In this document: positions 11,263 to 22,179 of the stretch, one piece after another
How the letters are laid out: the number at the start of each line of letters is the position of its first letter
Position numbering within the stretch: the stretch's first letter is position 1
Origin: Gigaspora margarita
Lineage: Eukaryota > Glomeromycota > Glomeromycetes > Diversisporales > Gigasporaceae
Direction of reading: 5' to 3'
Assembly (NCBI GenBank): GCA_009809945.1
Contig: WTPW01000338.1
Coordinates: forward strand, 345,078 to 409,077
DNA: 64,000 bases
Position numbers and translations under genes: made by a program
Notes under the pieces: generated by a model
Databases searched by the model: none
What the model was told of the DNA's origin: nothing
What the model saw: the letters and a program-made list of their open reading frames with translations, nothing else

Positions 11263-12498
11263 TATATTTATTCATAACTATAAATTTTTATAGAAATTTG
11301 GTCTGTAGAAGCACTACTATAAATAATATATTTGTAAAATTTTAAGATTATTTGTTTAATTTAATTTTTAATAAATAGTAATTATTTTTAGAAGTTTGGG
11401 ATTTGTTTAGATTTGGCCAACAAGTTAATATTTTAAGTAAATAAATATTTATTTTTTTTGTTTTTTTTTATTTTTTTACTTTTTATAGAATAATTTAATA
11501 CTAACCTCTGGTGAATTTCACCATGTCTGATCATTCAGATCAGTGATCTACATATATACCCAGATCATGGATCTGCATATATATTTATTTTTTTTTCTTT
11601 TTTTTTTTATATATATATATATTTTTTTAGGTATCTATAACAGCTACTTTTTTTTCTTTTTATATAGTGTAGATTTCTTTTGTGCCTTTTCTTCTTTCCA
11701 TGTCATTATTCATTTTATTATTGTTCTTCGGTGTTATCAGTTTTCAATATTGTTATCTTTCAGTATCATCATTTTTTGGTATCATCACTCTTTGGTACCA
11801 TCACTTTTTAGTGTCGTCACTCTTTAGTGTCGTTGCTCCTTGGTGTCATTTTTCTCAGTAATGTTATTTTTGGTGTCTTTGTTTATGGGTGCTTCATTTT
11901 ATTTGGGGTCATTATCATCATTTGAAATTATCGTATGCTAGTATCATAGTTTGAAGCTATTGTATGCTGGTGACATTGCTTGTGATGTCATTTGTAAATC
12001 ATTGTATGTTGTTTTTCAACTTGACAATATTGCTGCTGTCATCACTAGTACTAATATTTTTTTTCTGTTTAGGTTGTTAGTTTGTCACTACCTGTTGTGT
12101 CTTTGATATTGCTGCTTTATTTCTTTATATTTGTCCTCATATTGTACAAATAAAGCAATAGATTAGGGTTAGTAGATAGGTATATGGTTAGAATATAACT
12201 AGAAGATTTATAGATTAGTTTAATTGTGAAGTTAGGGTTAGATAGTAGTGCAGGTTTAGGTAGAATTGGTGTAAAAGTTAGAGAGATTAGGGTTAGAGTA
12301 GCGCAGGATTAATATAATGTAAAAACTGGTTAGATTAGAATTGGGCAAAAGAATAAATTAATACATTTTAGTAATATTTGTACTATATCTTACATTATAT
12401 AAATAAATACTGTATTCCAGTATATCAATATATAATAAATATTAAAAATAAATATAAAATTGTTTTTAAAATTTTATTGGTCAATTAGGGCTATAGAA
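11263..12498. repeat. T-rich TTGGTGTCATCAC block and degenerate TTAGGG motifs
   Basis: 11640-12120 consists of imperfect TTTGGTATCATCACTTTT-type units on the plus strand. 12155-12300 carries scattered TTAGGGTTAG motifs, giving the same arrangement as 3540-4620. A TATATA run lies near 11611. The 94-codon frame at 11543 is made by these repeats. Confidence 0.45.
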
Positions 12499-12891
12499 TC
12501 ATATGGGCGGTCAAAAGTAGAAACCAAGAAATTTGACCTTTTTTTAAAAAATGAGCTTTTAGATTAATTGGATATATTTTTTAAAGCTGAATCTTTTTTA
12601 TTTAATAACAAAAATATAATTAATTAGTAAATTTTGAAGTTATAATCATTTAAAAACTTTTAAACGGTAAAACGGCAAAATCTAAAAATAGATCAATGTC
12701 TAATGTCACACAATTTTCTTCATTAGATCTATAAAAATTAGCCAATCAGTTGAATAACAAACAGGTTTATAATCCGGAATTGTTATTTTTAGGTTTGTTT
12801 TGTTTTTGTGTAACAAAATATGTTTTGCCAATTATCTCAAAACTCGTGATCATCCAATTTTCTTGGTTTCTACTTATGACTGCCCATATGA
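12499..12891. mobile_element. MITE with 31 bp terminal inverted repeats
   Basis: TCATATGGGCGGTCAAAAGT..AAACCAAGA at the left is mirrored with two differences at 12861-12891. The interior TTTTTTAAAAAATGAGCTTTTAGAT resembles the element at 2906-3253. No ORF. Confidence 0.65.
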
Positions 12892-13547
12892 ACACATAAT
12901 GCAGTAATTTTTACCACTGGTGAGCATTAAAATCATCCATTTTTATTTATTTTTAATTTTATTTTATTGTCTTAATAATTTTATTTAATTTTTTTAATAC
13001 TGCAATGTTTTTGAAGTTATTTTTGGAGTTATTAATTTGAAAGTTGCTTTTTTTAGAGTTATTATTACTTTTGATATCTGCTTTTTTGTTATATTTAGAG
13101 GTATTGTAGTTTTGCTTTCTTTATTTATTTTTTTTTATTTTGCTTTTTTTTTTACTTTTATTTTTTACTTTTTTTATTAACTTTGCTCTAATTTTGCAAT
13201 TCTGCTAATTTTAAATATTGTTTTAGAAACATTTTTAAAGTTATTTTACTTTCTGTATATTGCTGTATTTGTTTGGTATCACTCTTGATTTATTAATATT
13301 AGAGTAGTCATTATTGGGGTTGTTATTAGAGTTGTTATTTTTAGGTAGTTGTAGTTTTATACCTTTTATTTTGGTACCATTGCTTTAGTTTATATTTTTC
13401 TAATATTAGGTGCAGAGTTTTTATTTAAAGTTGGCAGTTTTATCAATTAGAAATATTTTTTTATTTAGCTATAAATTAAGGTTTATTATATAATATTTTG
13501 TAACTTATAAATTAAAGTATTCAAATTGTAAAATATAGTCAATAAAT
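12892..13547. other. T-rich low-complexity DNA
   Basis: Plus-strand T-rich sequence with recurrent TTATTTTTGGAGTTATT-like units. No gene. It ends where the duplicated segment (copy A) begins. Confidence 0.35.
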
Positions 13548-13861
13548 TATTATAAAAATGCATATAATAATACCTATTCATATACAAAACTATATAGAAT
13601 AATATATATAAATGCATATATATATATTATTACATGTTATCTGTATGTAAATATGCATAAAATAATATACAAAACAATATATAAAATTGCATATTAGTAT
13701 GTACTTGCACTGGCATAAAATTTGTGCCTTTTATGTACTATAAATGTGTTTTTATATATTGTAGTATTATCCAATGCTGCAATTTCTTATAGAGTATTAT
13801 GGTATACTACTTGGAAAAAGGTTAGTCTATTTTATTATAAGACAATTATAAATATTAATTA

Positions 13862-14494
13862 GGGAATAGAAATTTGTCGCACCTGCGACATGTCGCACCC
13901 CATGATTTGACCAATCAAATCACCTGATTTTGTAGACAAAAAATTTTTTTATAAAACTAAAAATTCTACTAGTAAAATATAAGAATAAATAAGCAATTAC
14001 TAGATATATAGTGTAAAATTTTATTCTGAAAAACTTTTTCTAAGTTACAAAAATAGATTACCTTAGTAAAAAAAGAAATTTTATAAGAAAAATCAAAAAT
14101 TTCCAATGTTAGCACAAATAGAACTTTTTTTTTACTAATTTAATCTATATTTATGTTTAAGTATTATATGCAAAATTTTATGCTAAACAACTTTTTTTAA
14201 GTCAAAAAGGTAGATTGTTTAGTAAAAAAAAGTTTTATATGTGCTAACTTTTGAAATTTTTGTTTTTTCTTATAAAATGTCTTTTTTTACTAAGACAATC
14301 TATCTTTGTAACTTAGAAAAAGTTGTTAAAAACAAAATTTTACATTATATAGTGTGCTATTTTATATATATTTTATACTTTATTAAGTAAAAACTTTAAT
14401 TTTTAAAAAAAATTTTTTTGCCTACAAAATCAAGCGATTTGACTGGTCGAATCAGGGGTGCAACATATCACAGGTGCGACAAATTTATATTCCC
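13862..14494. mobile_element. Mutator-like MITE (633 bp), 9 bp target-site duplication
   Basis: The ends GGGAATAGAAATTTGTCGC and GCGACAAATTTATATTCCC are inverted. The arms extend almost to the middle (about 14180), so it is one long hairpin. The flanks TATTAATTA at 13853-13861 and 14495-14503 are identical. Copy B has a single TATTAATTA at about 25997-26005 with nothing inserted, which proves the boundaries. Long terminal repeats, GGG ends and a 9 bp TSD fit Mutator-like elements. No transposase. It resembles 53905-55100. Confidence 0.8.
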
Positions 14495-14620
14495 TATTAA
14501 TTATTATTTAATCTTAATTTTTTTAATTTAGTTCACAATGCAGCAAAAAAAAAAAGAAATAAGCTTCTTTTATAGCATATATTGAAATGTATTATTAGCT
14601 AAAACAATAGTATTCATTAA

Positions 14621-15127
14621 GAGTAGAGGGTATGTAGATCATTTTTTATATAGTTTTATATGGTATTTTAAAATTTTTATATAAAACTGATATATGCTAC
14701 TAATAAAACTTTTTTAAATTACAACTAATTTTTATTAAAATTTTACAAAATATAAATATAAATAAACCAATTTATCTATTATGGTAAAATTTCGAACTAT
14801 TATTATATTTTAAAAAAATATAGTAGTATATACTACAAAGTTTTTCTGTGTTGGCCCAAATTTTTCTGGGTTGCAAACATCGCTAATTCTGATTGGTCAA
14901 TTTGCATAAGTTTATAAGTTAGTTTTATTACTAAATTTTAATACTCAAACTTTAAAAATTTATATTTCACTGAGTTTTTAGCCAATTTTAATAATTTGAC
15001 TATTATTAGAATCAGAAAAATCTGCTCAATTAGTTTACTTAATATAATTTTTTATAAATTAAATATCAAAAAAATTTACTATTAAGATTATATATCAGAT
15101 ATAATTTCAAAATAGTACCCTCTACCC
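14621..15127. mobile_element. TTAA-flanked MITE (507 bp)
   Basis: GAGTAGAGGGTATG at the left and TACCCTCTACCC at the right are inverted. TTAA flanks both sides (14617-14620, 15128-15131). Copy B holds an empty TTAA site at about 26124-26127 in otherwise matching sequence. TTAA duplication points to piggyBac- or Kolobok-type mobilisation. A second copy lies at 63339-63811. Confidence 0.8.
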
Positions 15128-15227
15128 TTAATGAGTCTGCAAAAAATTAAAAATCTATAACATGAAGTTATAGATATTTACAAATTAATACCCATAGAGT
15201 AAAAAAAATTGCACATGTATATGAAGT

Positions 15228-16690
15228 CATACCTCTCTAAATGCACCTTCTACAAGTGCACATACTCTCTAAATACACGCTCAAGATCTGCCCAAACATA
15301 TACTATATTTACTATAATTGCATGTTTTCTTATTATAGTTTGATCTCTCTAAGTGCACCCTCTAAGTGCACACCCTCCCTAAATGCACACTCAAGTTTTG
15401 GCCTAAATATATACAGTATTTGACTTCTATATGCACTTCTTATTATTCTCTACATGCACACTGTTAAAATATAGACCCAAGAGCATGCATTTAGAGAGAA
15501 TTAACTTATTTAGAAATACAGCTAATTCTCTCTAAGTGCATACCCTTGGGTGCATATTTTAACAACATGCATTTAGAGAATAATAAGATAAGGTATATTT
15601 AGAGATCAAGTATATAAAGTCAAACTTCTCTAAGTGTACATACTCTTGGGCACATATTTTAACAACATGCATTTAGAGAATAATAAGAAAAGGTATATAT
15701 AGAGGTCAAGTATATAAAGTCAAACTTCTCTAAGTGTACAATCTTGGGTTTACATTTTAACTGTATTTATTAAGAGAATAATCAAAAAAGGTGCATTTAT
15801 AGAGGTCAAGTATATATTGGACCAGAACTTGTGTGTGCACTTAGAAATCTAACTGTATTTGGGAACCCCACCAGGGTCTAGACACTTTTGCAGTAACGTG
15901 ACATGGCGCATGAGAATTAACCACATAAATTTTGATCGTCCCGGATCAGTCCGACATCATACCAAAACACGTGCACAAGAAAAAAAAGAAAAGAGCAAAA
16001 ATACTCAAAAACTAGTGTTAAAGTCAGTATTGAAAATCACATAAAAACGTCTGGAACGTGATATTACACATATATAGCAGTCTTCTAAAGCTATACCCAT
16101 GAACTCTAACCCTAACCTTAAATCCAAAAAGTTAATCCAAATATGCCACACCACGTGATGGTCACATTACTGCAAAAGTGTCTAGACTCCTGGCGGGCCG
16201 TTTTAGGGCCAGAACTTGAGTATGCAATTAGAGAGATTTACTGTACAAATTGTTCTGCTTTGATATTACAAAGAGACTTCACTAAATGCACCCCATAGGG
16301 ACCAAATTTTTACAATATGAATTTAGAGAACAATGAGAAAAAGTGCGGAGGTTAAACATATATCTGGGCCAGAATTCATGTGTGCATTTAAAGAAGGTGT
16401 GCATTTAGCAAGGGTGCATTTAAGAAAATCTCTCTGTATAATACCTCTCAAAGTGCACCCTCTATAAGTGTACACCCACTCTAAATGCACACTAAAGTTC
16501 TGGCTTAAATATATCTACCTCTATAAATGTACTTTTTCTTATTACAGTTAGTGCATCCTCTATAAGTGCACACCCTCTCTAAATGCATACTCAAGTTCTG
16601 GCCAAATATATACTTGACCTCTATAAATGCACTTTTTAATTATTCTTTAAATGCATGCTGTTAAAATATGGACTCAATTAGAGAGAGAAT
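15228..16690. repeat. CTCTAAGTGCA repeat cluster, copy A
   Basis: Many imperfect units of the form CTCTAAGTGCACACCCTCTC, AAATGCACACTCAAG, GGCCCAAATATATACTTGAC and GTTAAAATATGGACCCAAG. Some are in direct and some in inverted order, and 15530-15830 holds near-tandem ~125 bp copies. They are interpreted as stacked pogo-like MITEs. The cluster corresponds to 26222-26410 plus 28509-29680 in copy B. It is interrupted by the separate element 15864-16199. Confidence 0.6.
15864..16199. mobile_element. MITE inserted in the repeat cluster (336 bp)
   Basis: AACCCCACCAGGGTCTAGAC and its near-complement at the right (GTCTAGACTCCTGGCGGGCC) form ~34 bp terminal repeats. Copy B has the uninterrupted ..GTATTTGGGCCAGAAC.. 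at about 29180-29195, so this is an insertion in copy A. The flanks GTATTTGGG / GTTTTAGGG agree at 7 of 9 bases, suggesting an aged 8-9 bp TSD. The 61-codon frame inside is not supported as a gene. Confidence 0.65.
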
Positions 16691-17049
16691 TGACAATACA
16701 AGGAATAATTACTGTTGATATAATGGAGAAAACAGTTGTACAAAATCTAAATTTACAGATTTTATTATAAATAAAGTTGTATATACAATTCTAACTATAA
16801 TTAGGCTATTTGAAATTGAAACTTTATTTAATGTTATTTTTCATATATACAGAAGAGGAGAGGGAGAAACAAACATAAAAATTAAACTTTGTGTACTAAG
16901 AAATCCTGATGTAACCAAAAGCCAAGCTGCGAGCCAAATGGTTAAGTCGAGCCGATTAATAGCTCGGTTCCAGGTCTAATAATAAAGCATCGGTTCCAAA
17001 AACGGCCCGGTGCTAGTAAGTATGGAACGGCAAGCCAATGAATTCATAT
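16691..17049. other. Intergenic, shared with copy B
   Basis: Collinear with about 29680-30060. Includes GAAGAGGAGAGGGAGAAA and a less AT-rich AGCCAAGCTGCGAGCCAAAT patch. No gene seen. Confidence 0.4.
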
Positions 17050-17507
17050 CAAAAGACCATCATCCAATAGTAGTTCATAAATTTGGATCAATTACTATAT
17101 AGCAGCTTAATTAATTAAATCTACTAGCGATCTTTAACTTTTAATATCAGTTTAGGCTATTCTATTAATGTGATGTGGTTGTTCATCCATGATTGAATAA
17201 TGTGATTTCATTAATTTATCTAAACCTGTAGTGATTCTTATCTATTCATCCTGTGCATGGCTTTAAATCAATTTTTAATTATTGATTTAAATTTGTTCAT
17301 CTCTTCTGGTAAATTATTCCACGGCATACTAATACAATGCACTATATGGATAATTTGTAATATTTGAATATGTTTAGTGATCTTTGAATAGGGTCATCCT
17401 TCGATAGGTTCATCAACTATTTGCTAATGTTCCTAATGTTCTATTTGTCATAAGTCTGATAATAATGGTTCTCATTTGTCAATCGTATAAAAAATTTTCA
17501 CGGCATT
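17050..17507 (-). pseudogene. Decayed TPR units downstream of the TPR ORF, copy A
   Basis: TTCCACGGCATACTAATACA followed by ..ATGCACTATATGGAT near 17320 lines up with the intact unit core CTCCACGATTTCTTAACGC..GCATTATTTGGATCAATTTC. TTTATCTAAACCTGTAGTGA resembles TTTAAATCTGCTAGTGA. These are remnants of further 34-residue TPR units on the minus strand, now without an open frame. The same decay is present in copy B, so it predates the duplication. Confidence 0.5.
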
Positions 17508-18740
17508 TTAATGAGAATGCATTGTTTTGATTAATTCTAGTGACCTATTTAAATCTGCTAGTGCTTCTTCGTATCTATCCATCATCCCATAAGTTTCTCC
17601 ACGATTTCTTAACGCTATTGCATTATTTGGATCAATTTCTAATGATTTACTTAAATCCACCAGCGATTCATTGTATCTACCCATTAAGTGATAAGTTTTA
17701 CCACGGTTCGATAATGTAGTCGCTTTGTTTGGACTAATTTTTAATGATTTACTTAAATCTGTTAATGATTCTTCGTATCTTTCCATCATACGATAAGTTA
17801 TTCCACGATATCTTAATGTATCTGCATTATTTGGATCAATTTCTAATGATTTATTTAAATCTGTCAGTGATTCTTCGTATCTTTTTATCATTCTATAAGT
17901 TTTTCCTCGGTCTGCTAATGTAATTGCATCATTTGGATCAGTTTCTAATGATTTATTGAAATCTTCTAGTGATTCTTCGTATCTGTTCATCTTATAATAA
18001 ATTACTCCACGATCTGCTAATGCAAATGCATTATTTGGATTGATTGCTAATGATTTATTTAAATCTTGAAGCGATTCTTCATATCTTTTTATCATGAAAT
18101 ATGTTGCTCCACGGTTTACTAATGCAATTGCATTAGTAGGATTGATTTCTAATGATTTATTTAAATCTGCTAATGATTCTTGCCATCTATCCATTAAACG
18201 ATAAGTTTCTCCACGGCTCGATAATGTATTTTCATTATTTGGATCAATTTCTAATGATCTAGTTAAATCTAATAGCGACTCTTCATATCGGCTCATTAAG
18301 CGATAAGTTTCTCCACGGTTTGATAATGTAGTTGCATTATCTGGATCAAGTTCTAATGATTTATTTAAATCTGCTAGTGATTCATCATATCGGTTCATCA
18401 TATGATATGTTACTCCACGCTTTTCTAATACTAATGGATTATTCGGATTAATTTCTAATGATTTATTTAAATCTATTAGTGATTCTTCATATCTTTTCAT
18501 TTCAAGATATTTTACACCACGGCTTGCTAATGTGAATGCATTATTTGAACTAATTACTAATGATTTATTTAAATCTATTAGCGATTTTTCATATCTGCCC
18601 ATAATAAGATAAGTCGTTCCCCGATAATTTAATGCTTTTGCATTATTTGAGTCAATGACTGCTAAAAACCCCAGTGCTTCGTCATATATTTTTACAGACT
18701 TTTTAAAACCATAATAATTGTAGTAAATATAACATGTCAT
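17508..18740 (-). CDS. Tetratricopeptide-repeat protein, copy A (rearranged)
   Basis: The 410-residue ORF is almost entirely a TPR array: about 11-12 units of 34 residues with the pattern RYEESLxDLNKSLEIDPNNA..LxxRGxTYxxM. TPR arrays are protein-protein interaction scaffolds. In copy B the array is probably the C-terminal exon of a kinase gene. Here that link is broken by an insert that begins near 18700. The first ~17 codons (MTCYIYYNYYGFKKSVK) come from insert sequence and homology to copy B starts only near DEAL, so the ATG is not ancestral. The ORF ends ..SLELIKTMHSH through a one-base shift; the next frame continues as TPR-like NQNNAFSLKWREN. The frame is open but expression is doubtful. 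Family assignment is sure; function as a separate gene is not. Confidence 0.7.
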   Translation of the reverse strand: MTCYIYYNYYGFKKSVKIYDEALGFLAVIDSNNAKALNYRGTTYLIMGRYEKSLIDLNKSLVISSNNAFTLASRGVKYLEMKRYEESLIDLNKSLEINPNNPLVLEKRGVTYHMMNRYDESLADLNKSLELDPDNATTLSNRGETYRLMSRYEESLLDLTRSLEIDPNNENTLSSRGETYRLMDRWQESLADLNKSLEINPTNAIALVNRGATYFMIKRYEESLQDLNKSLAINPNNAFALADRGVIYYKMNRYEESLEDFNKSLETDPNDAITLADRGKTYRMIKRYEESLTDLNKSLEIDPNNADTLRYRGITYRMMERYEESLTDLSKSLKISPNKATTLSNRGKTYHLMGRYNESLVDLSKSLEIDPNNAIALRNRGETYGMMDRYEEALADLNRSLELIKTMHSH

Positions 18741-18955
18741 AATTATTATGTTATGTCGTAATAATTACGACATGTAATAATTACGACATATGGTAATAAT
18801 TACGACATGTGGTAATAATTACGACATGTGGCAATAATTGTAATTACTACGCACAATTATACATGTAGTAATTGTTACGACATGTAGTTATTATTATGAT
18901 GTGATAATATTACAGGATGTAATAATTATTACTACATGTAGTAATTATAATACGA
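18738..18955. repeat. GTCGTAATTATTACATGT palindrome array 1
   Basis: About ten imperfect units of TAATAATTACGACATGTGG and TAATTACTACATGTAG. Each unit is itself close to palindromic. The array continues in inverted sense after the small MITE at 18956-19113. Confidence 0.65.
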
Positions 18956-19113
18956 CAGGGGAAACCTGAGTTTTTTAGGGTGAAACCTGAGTTTTTTAGG
19001 TTACGTTATTGATGCAGATCACTATCAAAACAATCCTGAAATAGTAACTAACCCTAACTAACCCTAACTAACATCAATAATGTAACTTAAGCCAACTCAG
19101 GTTTCACCCTGCC
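18956..19113. mobile_element. Small MITE, CAGGG..CCCTG ends
   Basis: CAGGGGAAACCTGAGTT at the left pairs with AACTCAGGTTTCACCCTG at the right. The interior holds CTAACCCTAACTAACCC telomere-like units at 19046-19072. The flanking arrays (..ATTATAATACGA / CCGTATTATAAT..) are inverted to each other, so the MITE sits at the centre of a larger palindrome. No direct TSD is visible. Confidence 0.55.
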
Positions 19114-19240
19114 GTATTATAATTACTACACATAGTAATAATTACTACATGTAGTAATTATAATTACTACGTACACATTGAAATTATTACTACATGTAGT
19201 AATTATAATTACTACATATAGTAATAATTACTACATGCAG
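19114..19240. repeat. TACTACATGTAGTAATTATA array 2
   Basis: Units of TAGTAATAATTACTACATG, the mirror image of the right part of array 1. Confidence 0.6.
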
Positions 19241-19467
19241 TTACTAATATTTATTATCATTTTAACGCAGTTAAAACATTGCTTATATTTTTGTTATTTA
19301 ACCAATCGAATTTTAAGATTAGGTGTTAATTAAAAATGTTCCTCGTGAAATTTTACTAATAAGCATGATATAGTCACTATATTTTCTAATCCTAACCCTA
19401 ATCCTAATTATAACGCAGTTTTCTTAGCTTTAATTTTACATGTAATTTTGCTTTTTGGGAATTTTAC

Positions 19468-19704
19468 AGGAGGGTCCCCAAAATTCCGGGTTGGATGCGT
19501 CGGATCTAGGTCGGCGTTTAGCCCAAGTTGTTTGCAGGTTCTATAGCAAAATTATCAACTGGGCATTTTTTACTTAATGAATGGTTATGATTTATTAGTA
19601 AAATTTTTTATGATCTTGGGGCAAAATCGATCAATTCCGATCCAGCCGACCATGACTCCGATGCACTCCGAAGCATCCCGACCCGGAATTTTGGGGACGC
19701 CCCT
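19468..19704. mobile_element. GC-richer MITE, TCCCCAAAATTCCGGG ends
   Basis: AGGAGGGTCCCCAAAATTCC at 19468 is mirrored by GGAATTTTGGGGACGCCCCT ending at 19704. Inside, GGATGCGTCGGATCTAGG pairs roughly with CGATGCACTCCGAAGCATCC. It is distinctly less AT-rich than its surroundings. TSD unclear. Confidence 0.65.
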
Positions 19705-19755
19705 TTATGAGTTGCTACTTGGCACCTTACAAAATTAACCTGATTTTTCCAATTT

Positions 19756-19790
19756 TTAGGGTTAGGGTTAGGGTAGGGTTAGGTTAGAAT
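19756..19790. repeat. Interstitial TTAGGG-like tract
   Basis: Reads TAGGGTTAGGGTTAGGGTAG and continues GGTTAGGTTAG: about four to five units of the TTAGGG telomere motif, slightly degenerate. Related CCCTAA units lie at 19046-19072 and 19388-19405. Confidence 0.6.
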
Positions 19791-20025
19791 GAATTGGTTT
19801 ATATGTAGTAAAATCGCATTTCCGACACTTTTACTTAGTCAACCAAGACCAGTTTAGATAGCCATTTTTTATATTTCATGTTTTTGTCTTTGCCGTCTTG
19901 CTTAGTTTTGTTTGGGTTATATACGTAAGGTGCCAGGCTTTAGATGACCCTTGTTTTGACTATCACGTTACACCTGATCCTAAATTTTGGTTGGTCAAAT
20001 GAACAATTTTTTATGGGAACGCCAT

Positions 20026-20165
20026 AATTACGAAAGTAATAATAATTATGGCATGTCATAATTATTACTAATGTAGTAATTATTACTACATATAGCAATA
20101 ATTACTACATGTAGCAATAATTACTACATGTAATGTTGTAATTTTACTACATGTAATATTTTACT
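20026..20165. repeat. TAATAATTACTACATG array 3
   Basis: Six or so imperfect TAGCAATAATTACTACATG units with the same palindromic core as arrays 1 and 2. Confidence 0.6.
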
Positions 20166-21390
20166 ATGAAATTTGAGTGATCGACATGTATATGATGGGC
20201 TCAATTTTCATAGTAAATTGCAATGGTCACCTACTTTCAATCATTTATTTCAAGGGTTTATAAAAAGGAAACTGCATTTAAGACATGCATTTTGACAGTA
20301 CAAAAAGTTGTTTTCTTTATTATTTGTAAGTTTAAAATATGATACAAAATAAACCTGAGAAGAATGTGGTCTCTAAAAGATGCTCATTGTTCCATATTAT
20401 ATAATATGGTAATGGCTTTAACAATTGTGAAATGTAAAGTTTTTTGGTTTTTTTGCTAGACCAACTTATTATTACAGTCAACTTCTATAACAATCAAGAA
20501 AATAAAGGTTGGTTTATTCTTCTCTATTCTCTTTTCTCCATTCTTATAACTAATAATAAATTTTATATTTGGAGCTTAATATAGAAAGCTATTTATATTA
20601 GAAAATAAGATCTGTTAAGTTGGGTGTTTCGATTTTGAGAAGATTTGTAATGGTGAATGTTTCAAATTTTGAAGAGATTTGTGGTGTGCACTTTGAATTT
20701 GAGGAGATTTGTGCAGGTGGGTGTTTCAAACTTGTTAATCCATTTTTATTGAAAAGTGACAAGTTATATTTTTAGTTGCGAGTGCAAATATATGTTTTAT
20801 TTAAAATTTATATACTTTGCAATTTAAGATAATTATTATTGAAATAATTTTTTTTAAAATAAATATAAAAATTTTTATTAAATGCTTAAATTTGTACAAA
20901 ATTACATAATTATTAAAAGTTGAATTTTTTAGAAAGATAATCATCACTATTATAAGTATTTGTTTGTTTTTCTCATGTTATTTCTATGGTGCACCAAGTC
21001 ACTTCACATCAAATGCGCAAATTTGGGTATATATAAATGCTTCTTAGCCAATCAGAATGCGTTATATACTAATTCTGATTGGATGAAAAAAATATAAAAA
21101 AAAATTTTAAAATTTTTTTATATTAAATGCCAAAATTTTGAAAGCATAATAGCTTTAAACACTTATAACTTTAATTTATAAACTTTTTTAAATATTCTAA
21201 CCGATAATTTGGAAAGTACTAATGAAAAACAATAGTTTTTATCGGTTACATTGGCAATCTCATGGCATCTAATTGTTATATATTAGTTTATAGTTGAATT
21301 GCCTATAAAAGACATTTTAAACTCTCAAGCTTCATTAATTTGATTTTGATAATTACAGCCTTTTTTTTTAAAAAAAAAAACACAGCAGCA
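20166..21390. other. AT-rich insert interior with a short tandem repeat
   Basis: 20612-20745 holds about three and a half imperfect ~35 bp units (GGGTGTTTCGATTTTGAGAA, then GATTTGTGGTG). Otherwise nothing recognised. Confidence 0.4.
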
Positions 21391-21397
21391 AAAATTA

Positions 21398-21700
21398 TAA
21401 CATAGAATACTTATTTGAAAATTCATTTGATTTCAAAGACAACTTTAATCAAGAATCTAACATTGATATTGAACAAGTAGTTTCAGATGAAGAATCTCTC
21501 TTTTTGATTTGCATTTGTTGAAAATATTGTAAGAAAAATTAACTGGATCAATTGAAAAATCTGAGGATGAATTAAGTAAGAGGATGATGAATTTTCTGAA
21601 GATAATAATGAGAAATGTTTCGGGAAGAAATTGAATACTAGTACCTCCTAATTCTAGTAACACTACCGAAGTAACCAAACACAATTCAGAGGTATAGCAT
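21398..21700 (+). pseudogene. Frameshifted acidic coding fragment
   Basis: The plus strand reads ..EYLFENSFDFKDNFNQESN.. from about 21404 and then ..IEQVVSDEESLF. After a frame change it reads ..KLTGSIEKSEDELSK.., and after another ..EDDEFSEDNNEKCFGKKLN... At least two shifts and two stops break it. The acidic, Ser/Glu-rich text resembles the N-terminal part of many fungal transposase-derived proteins, but I do not assign a family. The minus-strand frame 21457-21684 is its shadow. Confidence 0.4.
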
Positions 21701-22179
21701 ATCTTTTAGATTAAATAAAAATAATAAAAAATTTTCAAAAAAAAATTTTATGCAAGCAAAGTTAAATAAAATATTGAATTTTATAGTGATCTACATACTA
21801 TAAAATAGTTTTCTTGATTTTCTGCATTATTTTCATAATGTACCGCCTCTTGAAGATGCAATTTGCCAAAAGTGCTCCTTATAACACACCTAGTGAATCA
21901 CTTTTTATGTAAAAAATTTGCGAACTCAGAGAGAATGCGTTGAAAGTATGTAAAATAATTACCCACTTTCAAATGTGTAGTATTTTATAAGGAACGGTTT
22001 ATTTTGTATGATCCCAATAACATTCGATTCGTAAAAACCTCAAGAATATTTTTGTCTTAGGGAACACTATATATTTCAAATGAAGTTTTGGGCAAAAAAA
22101 TTTAAAATTGTAACTTCGTCGATTTGTGTAACGGTTGAAGATCATATGATAAAATTTTAGATGTGACAAATCGTGTGAC

